This document shows positions 11,321-22,980 of a stretch of 64,000 bases of DNA, one piece after another. The DNA comes from Dipylidium caninum. Lineage: Eukaryota; Platyhelminthes; Cestoda; Cyclophyllidea; Dipylidiidae. The DNA is taken from positions 1 to 64,000 of the forward strand of contig QEYB01000211.1 in NCBI GenBank assembly GCA_017562135.1. The letters run 5' to 3'. Each line of letters starts with the position of its first letter. Position 1 is the first letter of the stretch. A program made the position numbers and the translations under genes. The notes beneath the pieces are model-generated. The model did not search any database. It was not told where the DNA came from and was given only the letters and a program-made list of their open reading frames with translations.

Positions 11321-12309
11321 AGCTCGAAGCCGCCTCATCGGCAAGCTCACGCTCTGTGCTCTCCAACAACAAATCGCCAATGTGAAAATCGACGAACACC
11401 AAATACTAACGTCCAGATATCAACGCCATTCAGCTCAGATTACTGTTTCAATTTTCCAAAATGTCACGTGGAGACAAGTACCATCATCGCTACCCTCGCC
11501 AACCCGACCTTCAGAATAACTTGTCATGTCAGAAAATTTGACCTGTTGACTGGTAAGCATTCGGCGTGCCCATTGGGCAACTTTGTCTTCTTCCACCAAA
11601 ATCAAACCGTCGTCAACCTAGACGATGCAAGTCACCAATGTGAGTACCTCACTGATTGTGCGTCACCTCAATGACAAAATCTTCGACGAGGCGTTCCATG
11701 AGAAGACAGAGACAATTAGTACTCCTATGAAGGGGATTTTACGTTAACGGCTGCAAAAATCTGGACCTTCAAGTCAACCTACAAGCCGCTCACTCACTCA
11801 CTCACCCACAGTCAGTCAGCCCGCATACACCACTGCCAAAGCAAATCCACTCACACGCCGACTGCATTTTAACTCCCTCCACTAACTGGGTACGTCGGCT
11901 TCTCTCACTCCAAGTAAACCAATAAGTGACAAGAAAACTGCTGACTACAAAGCGTTCACTATGAGCCTCCGTAGTCAAATAGCACTGCCGGGAAGAGAGG
12001 ATCACAACCCCGGATCAGTGGCCTCGCTGTTTCATACAAACCTAACCGTTGGCACGTCCAAACCCCAACAACTATCCACTTCTACGACTAATGAAGCCTG
12101 CCAACTTTTCCACATCCTCAAAATAGGTCTAAGAAAATGCATTCAGAAAAACTAATATTCCCTTATATGAACATACTTATCTACTCTCATATACAAAAAT
12201 GCCAGATGCCTTCTATTTCACAGTCTACCATGTGGGCAATAATGACTTCAATCGCGCTTCGCCGACATGATATCTTTCCACAACCTCCGCTCTCACAAGT
12301 TCATGAATC
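11321..12309. other. Possible remains of the GTPase 3' end, otherwise empty
   Basis: The long plus frame 11048-11674 is out of phase with the GTPase exon and looks like its shadow. Beyond 11500 no family similarity can be followed. A CACT-type simple repeat (ctcactcactcac) lies near 11793-11807. Confidence 0.4.
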
Positions 12310-13910
12310 GGTCCATTCTCAAATCAATCAACCGACATCCAGTCACAGTTGAGATTTGAGCTCGTAGGCGACTAACCACCCAAAGAGGACGACTGCTATC
12401 CATTCTCTGCAACGTCAAGTGCCTGCTCGTCTAGACAGTTCTAGGTGCAGTCGAAAGAAACTGCCCCATTTGCGGGCCTACTTAGGGCTCTGTCACAAGA
12501 CTTCTCCCAATTCGACCAAATAGGTGCTGCAGTTTCTGCTTCGTGTAGCGGAAATGCTACCTGAAGCAGATTTGCAGGAAGAAGCCATGTCGTCCATTTT
12601 CCATTGTTTGTGCGGCAGTGAGGAGCAGCCAGACAAGACGAGTTGAACGGTGTCCTCCTTCTAATTCCAAGTGAAAGCGGACGAAACCGATTGCAGTCGG
12701 AACACACCCAGACCCTGACAGTCAGTTCTTATTCTTGAAATTGCGAACAGTACCTGTACTGTGTTTGGTGCCTTCTTGTTTGACGTCCAGTTATTTCCCA
12801 AAGAAAATGAGTTAAAGACGATAGTGTCGCAGCGACAGCTAGGAAGACGGTTAGTCTGATGCGAAGCCGAAGAATCCCACGAGTCGCATTGGTTGCCTGA
12901 TGTTGGTGTTTATAGCATGTGGTTGTCAACAGTAATTTTAATGAAGTCTGCCTCAAGACTGCTGGAAGGGAGGTGGATTGAAGGGTAGCACATGTCAGCT
13001 TTGAAGGTACCCATCCCAGTTTCAGAGAGGCAGTCGAAGGCTAGGAGTTAGTGCCAAAAATACACCACCTCAACATGACTGCCTTGATGTAGGCGCTTGA
13101 CACACCGACATGAGATTCTCTTCGGCAGAGGAGGAAAGCTTGACCGCCCAACACTCTCACCACTGAGCATTTTACGTCTCTTTGGCACAGAAAGTCGGCC
13201 GCGAATTTCCTTCCCGATTGTGGCCCTCAATAAAAACTTGTTTTCCGACGTCTTTGATACAGAGGGAAATCGCCACTTGTACGTCGAGGCAGTAATAGTG
13301 AAATGGAGACTATACAGCCAGTGATCTCTCTGCTTATGCGACTCTCATTCAGCTGGCAGATTCGCACTATCAAGCACAAATTTGAGCATGATAGGACGGA
13401 CTAATAAAGGCCACTTGCAGCGCTCGCTTGGTTTAACTGACGGAAGCCGTGTGACGGAGCCTTAAATTAGTCCCAAACGTCGATCAGCTTCTTTCGACTG
13501 CAACTCAGGCTGCCAGAATAGCCGCACTCGAGATTGAGGAGACTGGGGACCTGCCGCCATCTTCCATCAGTCTGTCCTCTGACGAGATTACTGGTCAACT
13601 GTGACTGGAAGTCGCTTGACGAGTTTCATTCACGGCCGAAGTCTTCTCGATTGAAACCCCACAGGCCTTTGCGAAGATATGACACGCAAATTCTGAAGGT
13701 GAATCCTTATGCTACAGTTCGCAGGATATGAATTGGCCCTATTTTTGCTTACAAACTGCGGAGGTCTATCAACAAAAGCGTCTGCAAGACGGTCGAGGGC
13801 CTGCAGTGGTGCAATGGTTTCGGCTTAAGCCCAAGGAGCTTAGATGCACGATACAAGCACTTAAAAGTGTAAAAAATGGTGAATGTAACCTCAGCATGAA
13901 CCAGAGATGA
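12310..13910 (+). repeat. Dispersed repeat family A, copy 1
   Basis: Matched in blocks to 47870-49375 in the same orientation: 12370-12530 with 47885-48030, 12560-12690 with 48070-48190, 12830-12905 with 48350-48430, 13100-13330 with 49000-49230, and 13430-13475 with 49340-49375. Bases 13430-13660 also match 58555-58790, and 13690-13830 match the right inverted arm near 26100-26240. The first 50 bases (12310-12360) match the start of the family in reverse orientation, so this copy contains an internal inversion. In the block around 13100-13300 two reading frames are kept between copies (for example RISFPVVAL against RISFPIVAL), hinting at former coding content. The element class is unknown. 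Confidence 0.65.
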
Positions 13911-14229
13911 TCAAGTGAGGTAAATCATGAAGAAATTCCAGTTGCAACTCAATCACTGACGGCAAAGCGGACGAAGTGTGCGAAAATATGCCCTAGTGTC
14001 AAGAAGACTAGACGTCGCTTACTATTTTTTTTGCATTCAACAATTAAAGCGGGCAAACATCTAACCTAAAATAGTAAACATTTGACTTATTATTGCTTCA
14101 CTTAACGATAAAACCGCAATCAAATAAAGGAACAGTGATGGTAGCCTCAGCACAAACTACAGATAATCAAGTATGCAAGTGAAGTAATGAAATATAAAAC
14201 AATATAAAACAAGTGGCAAAAGTTCGAGT
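13911..14229. other. AT-rich spacer, no gene seen
   Basis: AT-rich DNA preceding the gene at 14.3 kb. The tandem 11-base motif aatataaaac occurs twice near 14189-14209. Confidence 0.45.
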
Positions 14230-14297
14230 GCGAGGGTTTTCTTGTTAACATATCAACAAACCGATCTATTAATATGAACTTTTGTTTACTATTGCAG

Positions 14298-15630
14298 TGA
14301 AGAGTCATCTATCCAGGCCGACGGACTTCTCTTCAGCGCCGGGGTCAGCATCCGTTGAATGTGACGTTGAGAGGCTTGGCAGAAGCACAATATCCGTGCC
14401 ATTGAGCCCCATGGCTACAATCATGAAGTGTAAACTATGTTCTCGTGACGAGGAGAACTGTGGTTAGTCTTTATGTTTGCTAACTTTTATAAGCAGTATG
14501 CTAACAGGCGTTAAGCTCGCCATCCTCCTCCATTCCTCTGGGCCATTTAATTTGCCTCTTTTTTATCTGTGTGCAGACTCAGATACTTACCTCCTTACGA
14601 GTGAAGGCGATTGCACGGACTGTGAGACCAGCCAAGTTGCCTTCTGGTCGAGGCAATCTCAGTCAGTGCAGCATCCGCCCACTCGCAAGAGTGCTTATTC
14701 GCCACTGCCGGAAGTGGTAGAAGTCAACAGTGCTTCTTGGAAGCGGCCGAGGGAGAAAGAGAGAGGCCCTCTTTTGAACAAAGACAGGGTTGAAAGTCTT
14801 GCTACAGCTAATGTTAGCAATATGAGCCACCTAAGGCGTCGTCCGATATACACTACGCCGCCTTACCTACTGTGGGTGGAGTAAATGAGGAAGACGAAGT
14901 AGTGGAGAAAGATGTCGAATTGAGGTTGAAGGTGGAAGTGTCGACACAAATGGAGATTGGGCTGAGAAGTAAGACCGAGTCAGTCAATGGCTTTGGCAAG
15001 GGTCGAGACCGAGTGTGACGAGTGGTGGGTTGAGGCGGAGACAGGGACGGGGACGGAGAAAAAGGAGGAAGACGAGTGGAAGAAGCGGAAGGAGGACTAA
15101 GCGGGAAAGATTCGTTATCAGAGATAGAATGTGGAACTGAAACTCAATTCACGGAATTAAAAGAAACAGAGGCAGAAGGAGAGGACGAATTACAATTGGG
15201 GACATTACCATGGGAAGAGGATTCTGAGGAAGAGGACTCCGAGTTCGTAGAAGAAGCACTCGAGCAAATTTGTGAGCGTTCACTTCATCTTCAGGTCAAC
15301 GTAGTCCTCCCCAGTAGTGTGGTGCAATGGGTTACTAGTGACCATTGACTAAAAATGTGTCTCCTCTACATAGACGCCAGTCCAACGCGTTACGAGCCAC
15401 CGCCGGCAAAAGTATCTACAGACCCATCTGTAAGCCATTGATATGCATTCCTTTGAAGCATTAATAGAAGTTGGTGTCAAATTCTTGGGCATTGAACCGC
15501 AATGACTTTCCCTATTTTACAGCGGAAGTGAAAATTAACGAGGGTGTTTTGTTGCTTCAGGAGGAAGAGGCAGATGTAATAGGTATCCATCGTCTTCCAA
15601 TAGAACACCGCTTTATTCACGCTAATGCAG
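14298..15630 (+). CDS. Unknown Cys-motif, acidic protein gene (copy A)
   Basis: Not a recognised family. Exon 1 (14298-14462) ends at donor GTTAGT. Exon 2 starts at 14577 after GTGTGCAG, and the split codon G|AC restores the frame, giving a CKLC ... ENC ... CTDC arrangement that could bind zinc. Exon 2 then reads a Ser/Pro-rich stretch with a basic KRPREKERG. After two or three single-base frame breaks (near 14875, 15015 and 15110) comes a very acidic region ending EEDSEEEDSEFVEEAL and CERSLHLQ (about 15294). A further exon, 15523-15630, reads VKINEGVLLLQEEEAD between TTTTACAG and GTAATA. Other copies lie at 3.3-4.8 kb and 40.6-41.3 kb. The frame breaks in an otherwise coherent protein suggest sequence error. 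It might be a nuclear regulator, but that is a guess from composition only. Confidence 0.6.
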
Positions 15631-15714
15631 GTAATAGGGCTACCAAGTAACCAACAGTTCATGTTCATAGATCAGTTTGTTGATATGCTAACCATAAAAC
15701 TCTTCCACTTCTTC

Positions 15715-16065
15715 AGATTTTTCTTTCTCTTCCATCGGGTACCTGTGGCTTTATTAGTAGTAATATCACCAATTCTATGGTTCGTCTGAGACGCACTTTC
15801 ATCGGGCTTCACTGCATTCTTCCAATTTCAGTCAGGTAATCCCCTAACGTAGGGCTTTCTTCACTTTCCTCATGTGCCACTTTTTGATTGCTCCCCTCTT
15901 TTTGGCGGTGCCTTACCAGTCTCCCCATCGCCATCTAGGCATAACTTCGTCATCAATACTTCCACACTGCCTCCGCGTTGATCAATTAGTGTTGCATGCA
16001 TCAACGGTATCTTCTTCTCTTCAAGAACTAAAAAGGTAAACAACAACAACAAGAATATCAACGTT
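15715..16065 (-). pseudogene. Unrecognised coding fragment, inverted copy at 1.6-1.9 kb
   Basis: The minus frame 15870-16061 starts with a hydrophobic stretch (FLLLLFTFLVLEEKK) and continues LIDQRGGSVEVLM. Past its stop a second frame reads ATGTRWKRKKN. The same order of blocks is seen at 1570-1910 on the plus strand. Conservation at protein level across two diverged copies suggests it once coded; the function is unknown. Confidence 0.4.
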
Positions 16066-16954
16066 TTAGTGGCTTTCTATTTTATCATATAGGGAAGCCA
16101 TTCGCATCAGAGCCACACCATCAGGCATGAAATGCCAAAGTGCCTCATGCACAATAATATCACCGGTGGTTTGATAATCTGGGAGAAGGGCACAAGTCAC
16201 ACGAATAGTAGCACACGTCGTAGCATTCATCATGTGAACATATTTTTCCGGACAGAATTAACGCTTTGAAAGTGACCGTGTACACGTATCATACAAACGA
16301 CAGAACACTACCTTCCGAGCCATCTTTTGGCCGAATCGTACGTCAACGTTAACTGAAGGACCACATTTATGCAACAATATAGCTACTACGAGTCTATTTC
16401 GGCGTCGCCTACACTTCATCGCAAGGTACGCTCTGCGTTCTTCCGAGATTGCCCAAACTGTACAATGGCTTATTAATACAAAGGGAAACATCCTGGCATC
16501 TAAGCCGACTAATAGCTACTAAGAATCATTTTACAATTCGTCACAGACATCCAAGAGCCAAAAAAGGGGAACATATGAGACTTAAGTAGCAAGTACGCCT
16601 TCTTTTCTGGGGTGCAAGTAAAATCTCGCGTATGAATTAGCAAATAGGCCTTGAGGGGTTCTTTGCCAGCATGAACACTTAATTGCTCCTAGTTTGCCCG
16701 CAATGAAAGTGGCAACTGTCTGACTAATGATCATAGGCGACAAGAGGTACAAGTCCACCCACCAAACTACTTTTTCTTACCTTCCAACCAACTTAACACC
16801 ACAGCCTCACGCATCATTACATGTCACCGACAGAGTCCGCGATGATTTGTCATCAAATAGCATTTATGATGAATACTTAGTGACCATCATAGGCAACTAA
16901 ACAATTCTAAACTAGCCCGTTCACTTCAGAGACTGTGAACGCAATCGCAGCATC
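16066..16954. other. No gene seen
   Basis: A minus frame at 16258-16491 (77 codons) is the only one of note and is unremarkable. Confidence 0.45.
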
Positions 16955-17500
16955 GACCGTACACAAATATATCCAGTCACAAAATCCCCAACAACCCCCG
17001 ACCCACTAAAACAATCGTAGAACTCTCTCTTCATTCCCACTACCTCCATCTCTCATTTGGTGAAATCGACACAAAACTGTTCTTCTCTATTGTCCAATGT
17101 TTCTTGGCTATCCTTCCTGCCGCCTATAAGTTGATCACATTATTTCTCAAGTCATTATTTATTGAATCTATGCCCTTCCCACCTAGCTCAATGGCTTTGG
17201 TAACGTTGCTGAGATGATTATAGAATTGTATGAGGCATATTCTATGGTCTTGTAAACTAACTTACTCACCTCAACGCCATTCTATCTAGCATAAAAAACT
17301 AACCTGCCCATTGGCCATCGTAGGTCACAATTTGCGCCCTACTTCTATAGTCCTTTCTATATGAGCGCAGAACACCAATCCCCTTCTCAGGTGACCGCTT
17401 CGTCAGGCTACACTGCTGAATACAACGCTCTTGAAAAAACCGGCTCTTCTAACGCCTCCTTTGTCAAGGCTCCTTACACCACCGTCTTCCCTCTCCTCTC
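16955..17500 (+). repeat. Partial third copy of the inverted-arm sequence
   Basis: Bases 16995-17035 resemble 25300-25345, and 17380-17500 resemble 25607-25760 in the same orientation, including the shared TACACTGCTGAA/TACATTGCTGAA landmark. The frame at 17361-17696 (111 codons, Ser-rich) lies in this copy. It has only weak protein-level similarity to the equivalent frame at 25601, so I do not call it a gene. Confidence 0.5.
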
Positions 17501-18184
17501 TCTCGTCGTAAAAGCATCTTTCAGAGCCAATTTTGCTTACTCTCTTAAATTTTACCTTTCCACATTCTCTCATTCGCCTTCTCGCATTGGGCAGATTACC
17601 TCAATTTTGCTGCCCTGTGCGCATTCAATATTGAGCCTTCGTGTTCAACACACATTATTCTATATTCAAACACATGCCCATATTCCAAAAATTTAAACAA
17701 TATAATGGAGCACGTTACGATTGGTATGATTACGACAAATAGTTAAATATGTATCAACCCATACAGCTTATCGTCAACGCTAAAATCGTCACTTATAGCG
17801 TATCTAATTTATTTTATGCAATACAGCAAACGGTTTATAATATGATTATAGGAGGGGGCCCTGAAGTGGTTGGGAATTAACACTATATTCACATTTTGTT
17901 TTAGTGGAGCGCCGGCAGCTGTGTTTGTGTTAGTGTGCATTTCAGTGAACGTCAGTAACTACTTTTTACCTTCGGTCGCCGGAGTGAGTGTGGTATCTTA
18001 CAAATTTTTAATTGCTTATCATTGTTACTTAGTATTCGTCAAGCATGCCTATTTTGTTGATTATCCTTCTCTGCTTCTGCAGTCGATTTTGTAGGCGGAC
18101 AGAGCATGTATTTATACGAGCGGACATTTGCCTTTCGCCTGTAAACTCGTCTCAGATTAAACCTAGTTGGCCTTAGTTACTGTT
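17501..18184. other. AT-rich DNA with one hydrophobic frame
   Basis: The plus frame 17870-18094 is strongly hydrophobic and T/G-rich. It resembles neither the cytochrome b NUMT nor a family I can name. Confidence 0.4.
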
Positions 18185-18620
18185 AACTTAGTTGGTTAAC
18201 ACAGATATCGCCGAGGGCATTGAATCATTAGAAAAATGCCAATGTGTCGGGTAGTGAGCACACAGTCTTTCAGTTCAGTTACCTAAGTAAACCCCGAGAT
18301 ACTGATGCGTTTCTTGTAATCTGAAATGGTAGTATTTAACTTTTTTCCCATTCAAGTGAACCCTAGCCTCAAGTGATAGTGTCTATTAGATTAGGAATAA
18401 TAATATATAAAAACAATACAGTGCATTTGACGTTGATCGTACTGATGAGGAAGTAGTCAACCAATCAATGGTTCACCTTTGGACCAATGGTTACTTTCCT
18501 TGCGTGTTTTTCGTCTTTCGACTACGGAAAAAACAATTTTGTCAAGTTATTTGTCTTTCTCATTAGATGTCAACGTTTTATCATGTGTGACTCTTCTCAC
18601 CTATTTAACAAATATTATTT
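18185..18620 (+). repeat. Dispersed repeat family B, copy 1
   Basis: Collinear with 59435-59885 in the same orientation. Shared landmarks include CAGATATC(G/A)CCGAGGG, GAAGTAGTCA and GTCAACGTTTT. The copies are clearly diverged, with gaps in both. The class is unknown and no coding frame is shared. Confidence 0.6.
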
Positions 18621-19704
18621 CTCTTCCTCTTCTGATGACTTCAATGTCGGACTCTCTTGTGTGTACGAGTGATTGTCCTTGCATTGAATATGTTGTTGGT
18701 TTTGGTTGATAGCAATTTCATTCGAAGCTGTATCACTTCGTCCTGTCTCTTTCTTACTTTCATGCTCAAGGCATGTACTTAGCTTGTTTGCATCCGTTTG
18801 GGCATCTTGTTCTAATTTTAAACCTTCTACTTCCTTTAACAATTGTCTTGTTGTTTCCTGCAGCATTTCTTCAATGTGGGTATATTCCTCTCGTCGAACT
18901 AGTCTATCACGTGTTTCCATGTGTCTACGCCTGGGTGGATTGCATCGCCAGTTGTGGCCGTCCTTTCTTAGTGACGCGATCCGGTCAAGTTCTTTTCGTG
19001 GAGCAACTGGCCCCCGCGCAAATCCCCCACCCTGCCATTGTCGTTGGGGCGCTGGCTTTGTGAGTGCTTGTGTGTTCTACAGTTGCAACACCAGTTTTTA
19101 TCTTCGGCATGTTATCCCCCTCCGTTTTGAGGAACTCCTATTAAGTGGGCGCACTTTTCATCATGTTATGCTATGATATTTCATGACGCCTTTTATATTC
19201 TACACACTGTGTGCCAATGCACTTGCTGCTGCTTCCACAGCTCTTCACATTTAGGTCTTGTGTGGCTTTACACTCAGTCCTTTCGCCCGCCTGAACGGGC
19301 CCTTCGGATGTGAAATTATCACGTGGCCAGATGGTCACAATTCGCAGTTTGAAAACGCCCAAAGAGGCTTTTGTGGGGATATGAGAGGCTTTTGTTTTTC
19401 GACAGTGTTCTACTGCCTTAACAGTAGTTTCCTAGGTGGTGACAACGCCAGGGGCAACTTCTGTGATTTTCCCCTCTGATATGTCAAGCACTTTGCTCTT
19501 CAACCGGTCATGGTGATTAAGGAGGTTATCGAAATTGGAAGTAGAAGCCCTCCTCCTTCGCAGGAGACCCATCTGCTTCTTCGACGACGGCGTGACGACT
19601 TCTTCTTGTCGGTCACGAGACTCCGACTTGCTCCGGGAAGAACGTGCATTGACGATCGTTGGAAGAATATTTTTGAAAATGCTAATCAATAAATCGTAGG
19701 CCAA
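18615..19704 (-). CDS. Unidentified gene: basic N-terminus, Cys motifs, coiled coil
   Basis: A 178-codon frame from 19704 to 19171 is broken only by one TAG (19432-19434). It begins MAYDLLISIFKNILP, becomes basic (KKQMGLLRRRRAS) and later has a C-x4-C pair (CIGTQC). After a frame change near 19140-19165 the reading continues with KNWCCNC, then a Gly/Arg-rich QWQGGGFARGP and NWRCNPPRRRH. From 18920 to 18615 follows a predicted coiled coil (EEMLQETTRQLLKEVEGLK), ending in a run of glutamates. The sustained low-stop reading, charge pattern and Cys clusters argue for a real coding region, possibly nucleic-acid binding. No family is recognised; gag-like proteins were considered, but the Cys spacing does not fit a CCHC knuckle. 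Confidence 0.45.
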
Positions 19705-21244
19705 CGGTTCAATTGTTTGCGAGTATTGATTTTTCTCTTGTCACTTCACCGGCTGTCTGAAGCATCGCTCTAGACCCCGCACAAATAGTGTCGGGCTAAA
19801 TTGTTATTCCACGGGAAAGGAGCAGCTTTAGGCATGTCCTGCGTGGATGACTGTTTCGCATAGGTTTTTGCCTGCGTCAAGATGGCTTCTTATGAAGTTA
19901 TTTCAATTCAAGTCTCAATTATTGTCTCACTCCCCACTACTCTTCTCACTATCTTTCAACCTGCAGAGCTGATTCATTCAAGTCTTCTTTGCATGCAATA
20001 AACCTTTCGCCAAGGAAATTTTTCTGGCCAACTCATTTGTACAATTTCTGCTCTTGACATTTCATGGGGAGCATTGAGCAAGGTAAGATGGGCATAAATG
20101 CAATGAATAAGGAAACGGGGAATAAGTTGATAGACTTATTAGGGGCCGTGAATATAGTCCTTCCGAAGGTAGCCGCAGCATACTCTAATGCTCGACTGCA
20201 GGGTTTCACTGAAGCGGTGCTGAATGTCGCCTTTTCTTTTCTGGGCAGACAGGCATAGCCACAAGTGATACTCGCGCTCAGCAGAGACAGTGTTTTAGTT
20301 GTGAGTGTCTGATTGCCTATCCTCGTTACTTGGCATTCATTGAGCATGATTTTTCGTGATAAATTCCCCATTTCTATAGGTGACACGTAATAATGCGTGG
20401 GACTGTAGTGGAAAGTAGGTGGGAAGGCAAGAACAAGTAGTTTAGTGAGCGGACTTGTGCCCCTTGTCGTCGAAGCTCATTAGTTAGGCAGTCGAGGACT
20501 ATTTGAGTCAGGTTGCGCTGGTAAAGTATAGTTCCAGGTCTTTTTGCCCAGTTTTCCGAAGGCTTTGTTTTGCTCCTCAGAAAAGGGAGCAAATATGCCA
20601 TCCAAGTCTCCTATGATATCTTTGTTGGGCAGTGATGGTTTGCATGATGTATTACAAAAAGTATGCGGGTATGAATATATGCTTTTATAAGAAGAGGTCT
20701 TTTGTTAGTTTGGGAAATCTTTCCTCGGACGACGAGGTGCTTCATGTCATGCTGAACAGAAGCAGCTGTCAACTACAGCTGCTGAGGCCAATCGGATTAG
20801 GATGGGTTGCTCGCCTGTCCTCAGTTCTATTTGCTAGATACATTTTTCTTGGTCTTGGTCTGTCTTCATGAGATGTGGACAGTTTTTGGCCCGCGCACTC
20901 CCCTCTTATCAACTTTTCTCATGTAATAAAGATGGAGTACTTTAGTCCTACAAGTATGGTGAGTGAGCACAATCGCTCCGACATCGAGTGGGTCGGCGGA
21001 CAGGGGATGCCTCTCGTCCTGGTCACCGAGTGCGAGAAGCAAACAAAAGTCATATAACATTGAAAATCTTAATTGGAACTGGGGCTAACAAGGTGTTGTC
21101 AAGGCTTTTGTTAACATAGCAACTGAGCGACCATTCCATAATACGCTGAAAAGTAGATACCTATCAACATGGTACCTGCATGGCCTCGAGCCGCAAGTGA
21201 ACATTGCTGAAGAGACCATCGACAAAAGACTAACCGACGGGTTT
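19705..21244. other. No supported gene
   Basis: Overlapping frames at 20033-20386 (minus, 117 codons) and 20064-20258 (plus, 64 codons) are the best of the region. They share the same DNA, so at most one is real. Neither is recognised. Confidence 0.35.
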
Positions 21245-22515
21245 TATGCTATCGCAGTAAACGTGATGAATGTGGCGAAGAAGACTTAGATGAGCGTGGA
21301 GCTCGTCTCCACCACCAGACCGGCGCCAGAATCAGAACAATAGAGAAACTTATCGCGTTGATCGTCGAGGAGGGTAAAGGGGCGATGGAGCCAGTGTTTG
21401 TACACGCGGCTGCACCGTCGGCAGGCCCTCGACCGTCTTGCATTCGCTCCAGTTAGTCGACTTTCGCAGATTGTAGGCAAAATATGACAAACCTAGGTCA
21501 CACGATTTTTCGCACAAACATTTGCCATTGGAATTTGTCTGTCAGACCTTTGTAGAGACGCCTCTTTTTCCCCTTGTGGCTATTAGGATATAAACTGAGG
21601 AATGAGAATTTATTTTACAATCGTGAGTCCCCTAATTTAAATAGTGTCTTTTGCCTGCTGGAGTTCACTATTTGCCATATTCAGAACTAAAGGGGAGTTC
21701 CACCAACACAGTGATTTGGTACTTTTGCACGGTTGGAGATTGGCAATCATAATTAAAGTCAACCGACTGAGGGCAAGCGGCCTGGAGTGCTTTTGGAGGA
21801 GTCAAGTCGCGGAGAGCGGGTTGAAAGTGGGGCTAAAATGCTTTCTTATGAGTGGAGAGAGAAGGGGGAGGGAAGGTGTAACAATATGCAATAAGTGAAG
21901 GCTAATGCTAATTAGAGAATTATTTTCCGCAATGTTGCCTGTTGTATGGTCCAGGGGGAGGAGGAATGTTGTCCTGAGCTCCGGTAGGAAGAACTGGAGA
22001 CCAGTAGAGTGTAAGTGGTGTTCTACGAGTACCAGTGGACAGGTTATTTATTGTCATGCTGCATGGAACAGTGTTGCGGAGGTGTACGAACATGCCTTTG
22101 AGGGAGGAAATTAGTCTCATGCAACATAGAATATGCCACGTGTGAACACACACTCATCTCAGCAACGAAGATGAGTGCCCCAGCAGAGTTGTCAATATAA
22201 CTAGTGTTAAGTTCTCCTTAGACAGCAGGTGGAAACAGGTTAGCTGCCGTTGCTTTGAAGAGCAATACAAATTGTTGGAAGAGGAGAGTATAGTTTGAAA
22301 TCGTTGTAGAGAATCAGGAGTGCTAGTGGATTAGGTGGTTATCTGGTAATTATGCTATGAAAAGTGTGCTCATAGGCGTGGAACCTATACTAAGAGGGAG
22401 AATTAGAACCGTCCTTAGGTCTTGTTGTGTTCGAAGTTCTCCATTTACCCTAAGATTACTGTCGGAACGGACCGCCGTATTGCTTGGCGAGAATTTATGT
22501 TCATCTTGAAATCTA
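21245..22515 (-). repeat. Left arm of a large inverted repeat
   Basis: The reverse complement matches 25105-26435 over nearly its whole length. The strongest blocks are 22345-22515 with 25105-25275, 22140-22345 with 25270-25540, and 21250-21600 with 26060-26430; identity in the best block is about four in five. A short decayed coding stretch is shared (SPFTLLDDQRDKFLY on this arm, SPFTLLDNQGDRFLY on the other), with frame shifts in both. No transposase is seen. Confidence 0.7.
22151..22177. repeat. Conserved hairpin in left arm
   Basis: Stem CACTCATCT (22151-22159) pairs with AGATGAGTG (22169-22177) around a 9-base loop. The whole 27-base hairpin is kept exactly (as its reverse complement) in the right arm at 25495-25521, although the flanking DNA has diverged. 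Confidence 0.6.
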
Positions 22516-22524
22516 TGGAGTTCA

Positions 22525-22980
22525 GTGACGCTTGTCATAATACAATGAAGTAGACAGCAATCAGTTAGACTTCCTGCAAAACGCGCTGGCAAACTCGGAC
22601 AATCTGCTTGGACCAATTGTCGCATACCTTCACAGTGAGAAAGGGTCGCCCCCGACAACTGGATGGAAAGCGCGGACAGTCCAATACTTGCTGAATTAGA
22701 GAAACTGTCACCTTTGAAAAACGATAACTTCTGGCGAAGCATTCTTCAGTCCTACAGTGCGGACACTGATTAAAACAACTCGCCTTTATCGTCATGCGAT
22801 CAGCTCTGAAACCACGTCCAGCTCAAACCTCGCCTCTATGGCCAATTACGACGACGAGGACGATGAAGAGGAAATAGGCGAGATAACGCGATGTAGTAGT
22901 AGTAGTACTTCTTCACAGACTCTTCGAAATACAGCTGTTGTTGCTTCTACTACTGCATGCAATCTGATTTGAATAGCCTC
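22525..22980. repeat. Family A segment with acidic coding stretch
   Basis: The minus-strand part 22525-22620 matches 46862-46960. The plus-strand part 22790-22900 matches the minus strand of 46640-46740 and the plus strand at 47755-47850. The plus frame 22757-22972 contains NYDDEDDEEEIGEITR, and the two related copies encode similar Asp/Glu runs followed by EIT. This is probably a remnant of an element-encoded or multi-copy protein. Confidence 0.5.

Noticed and set aside
11048..11674. Longest plus-strand frame, 208 codons
   Set aside because: It overlaps GTPBP10-like exon 2 in another phase. The family similarity (FLKQVERT) lies in the exon frame, so the long frame is a shadow.
20033..20386. 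117-codon minus frame suspected to be a reverse-transcriptase or rRNA antisense product
   Set aside because: No catalytic motif and no rRNA sequence could be recognised.
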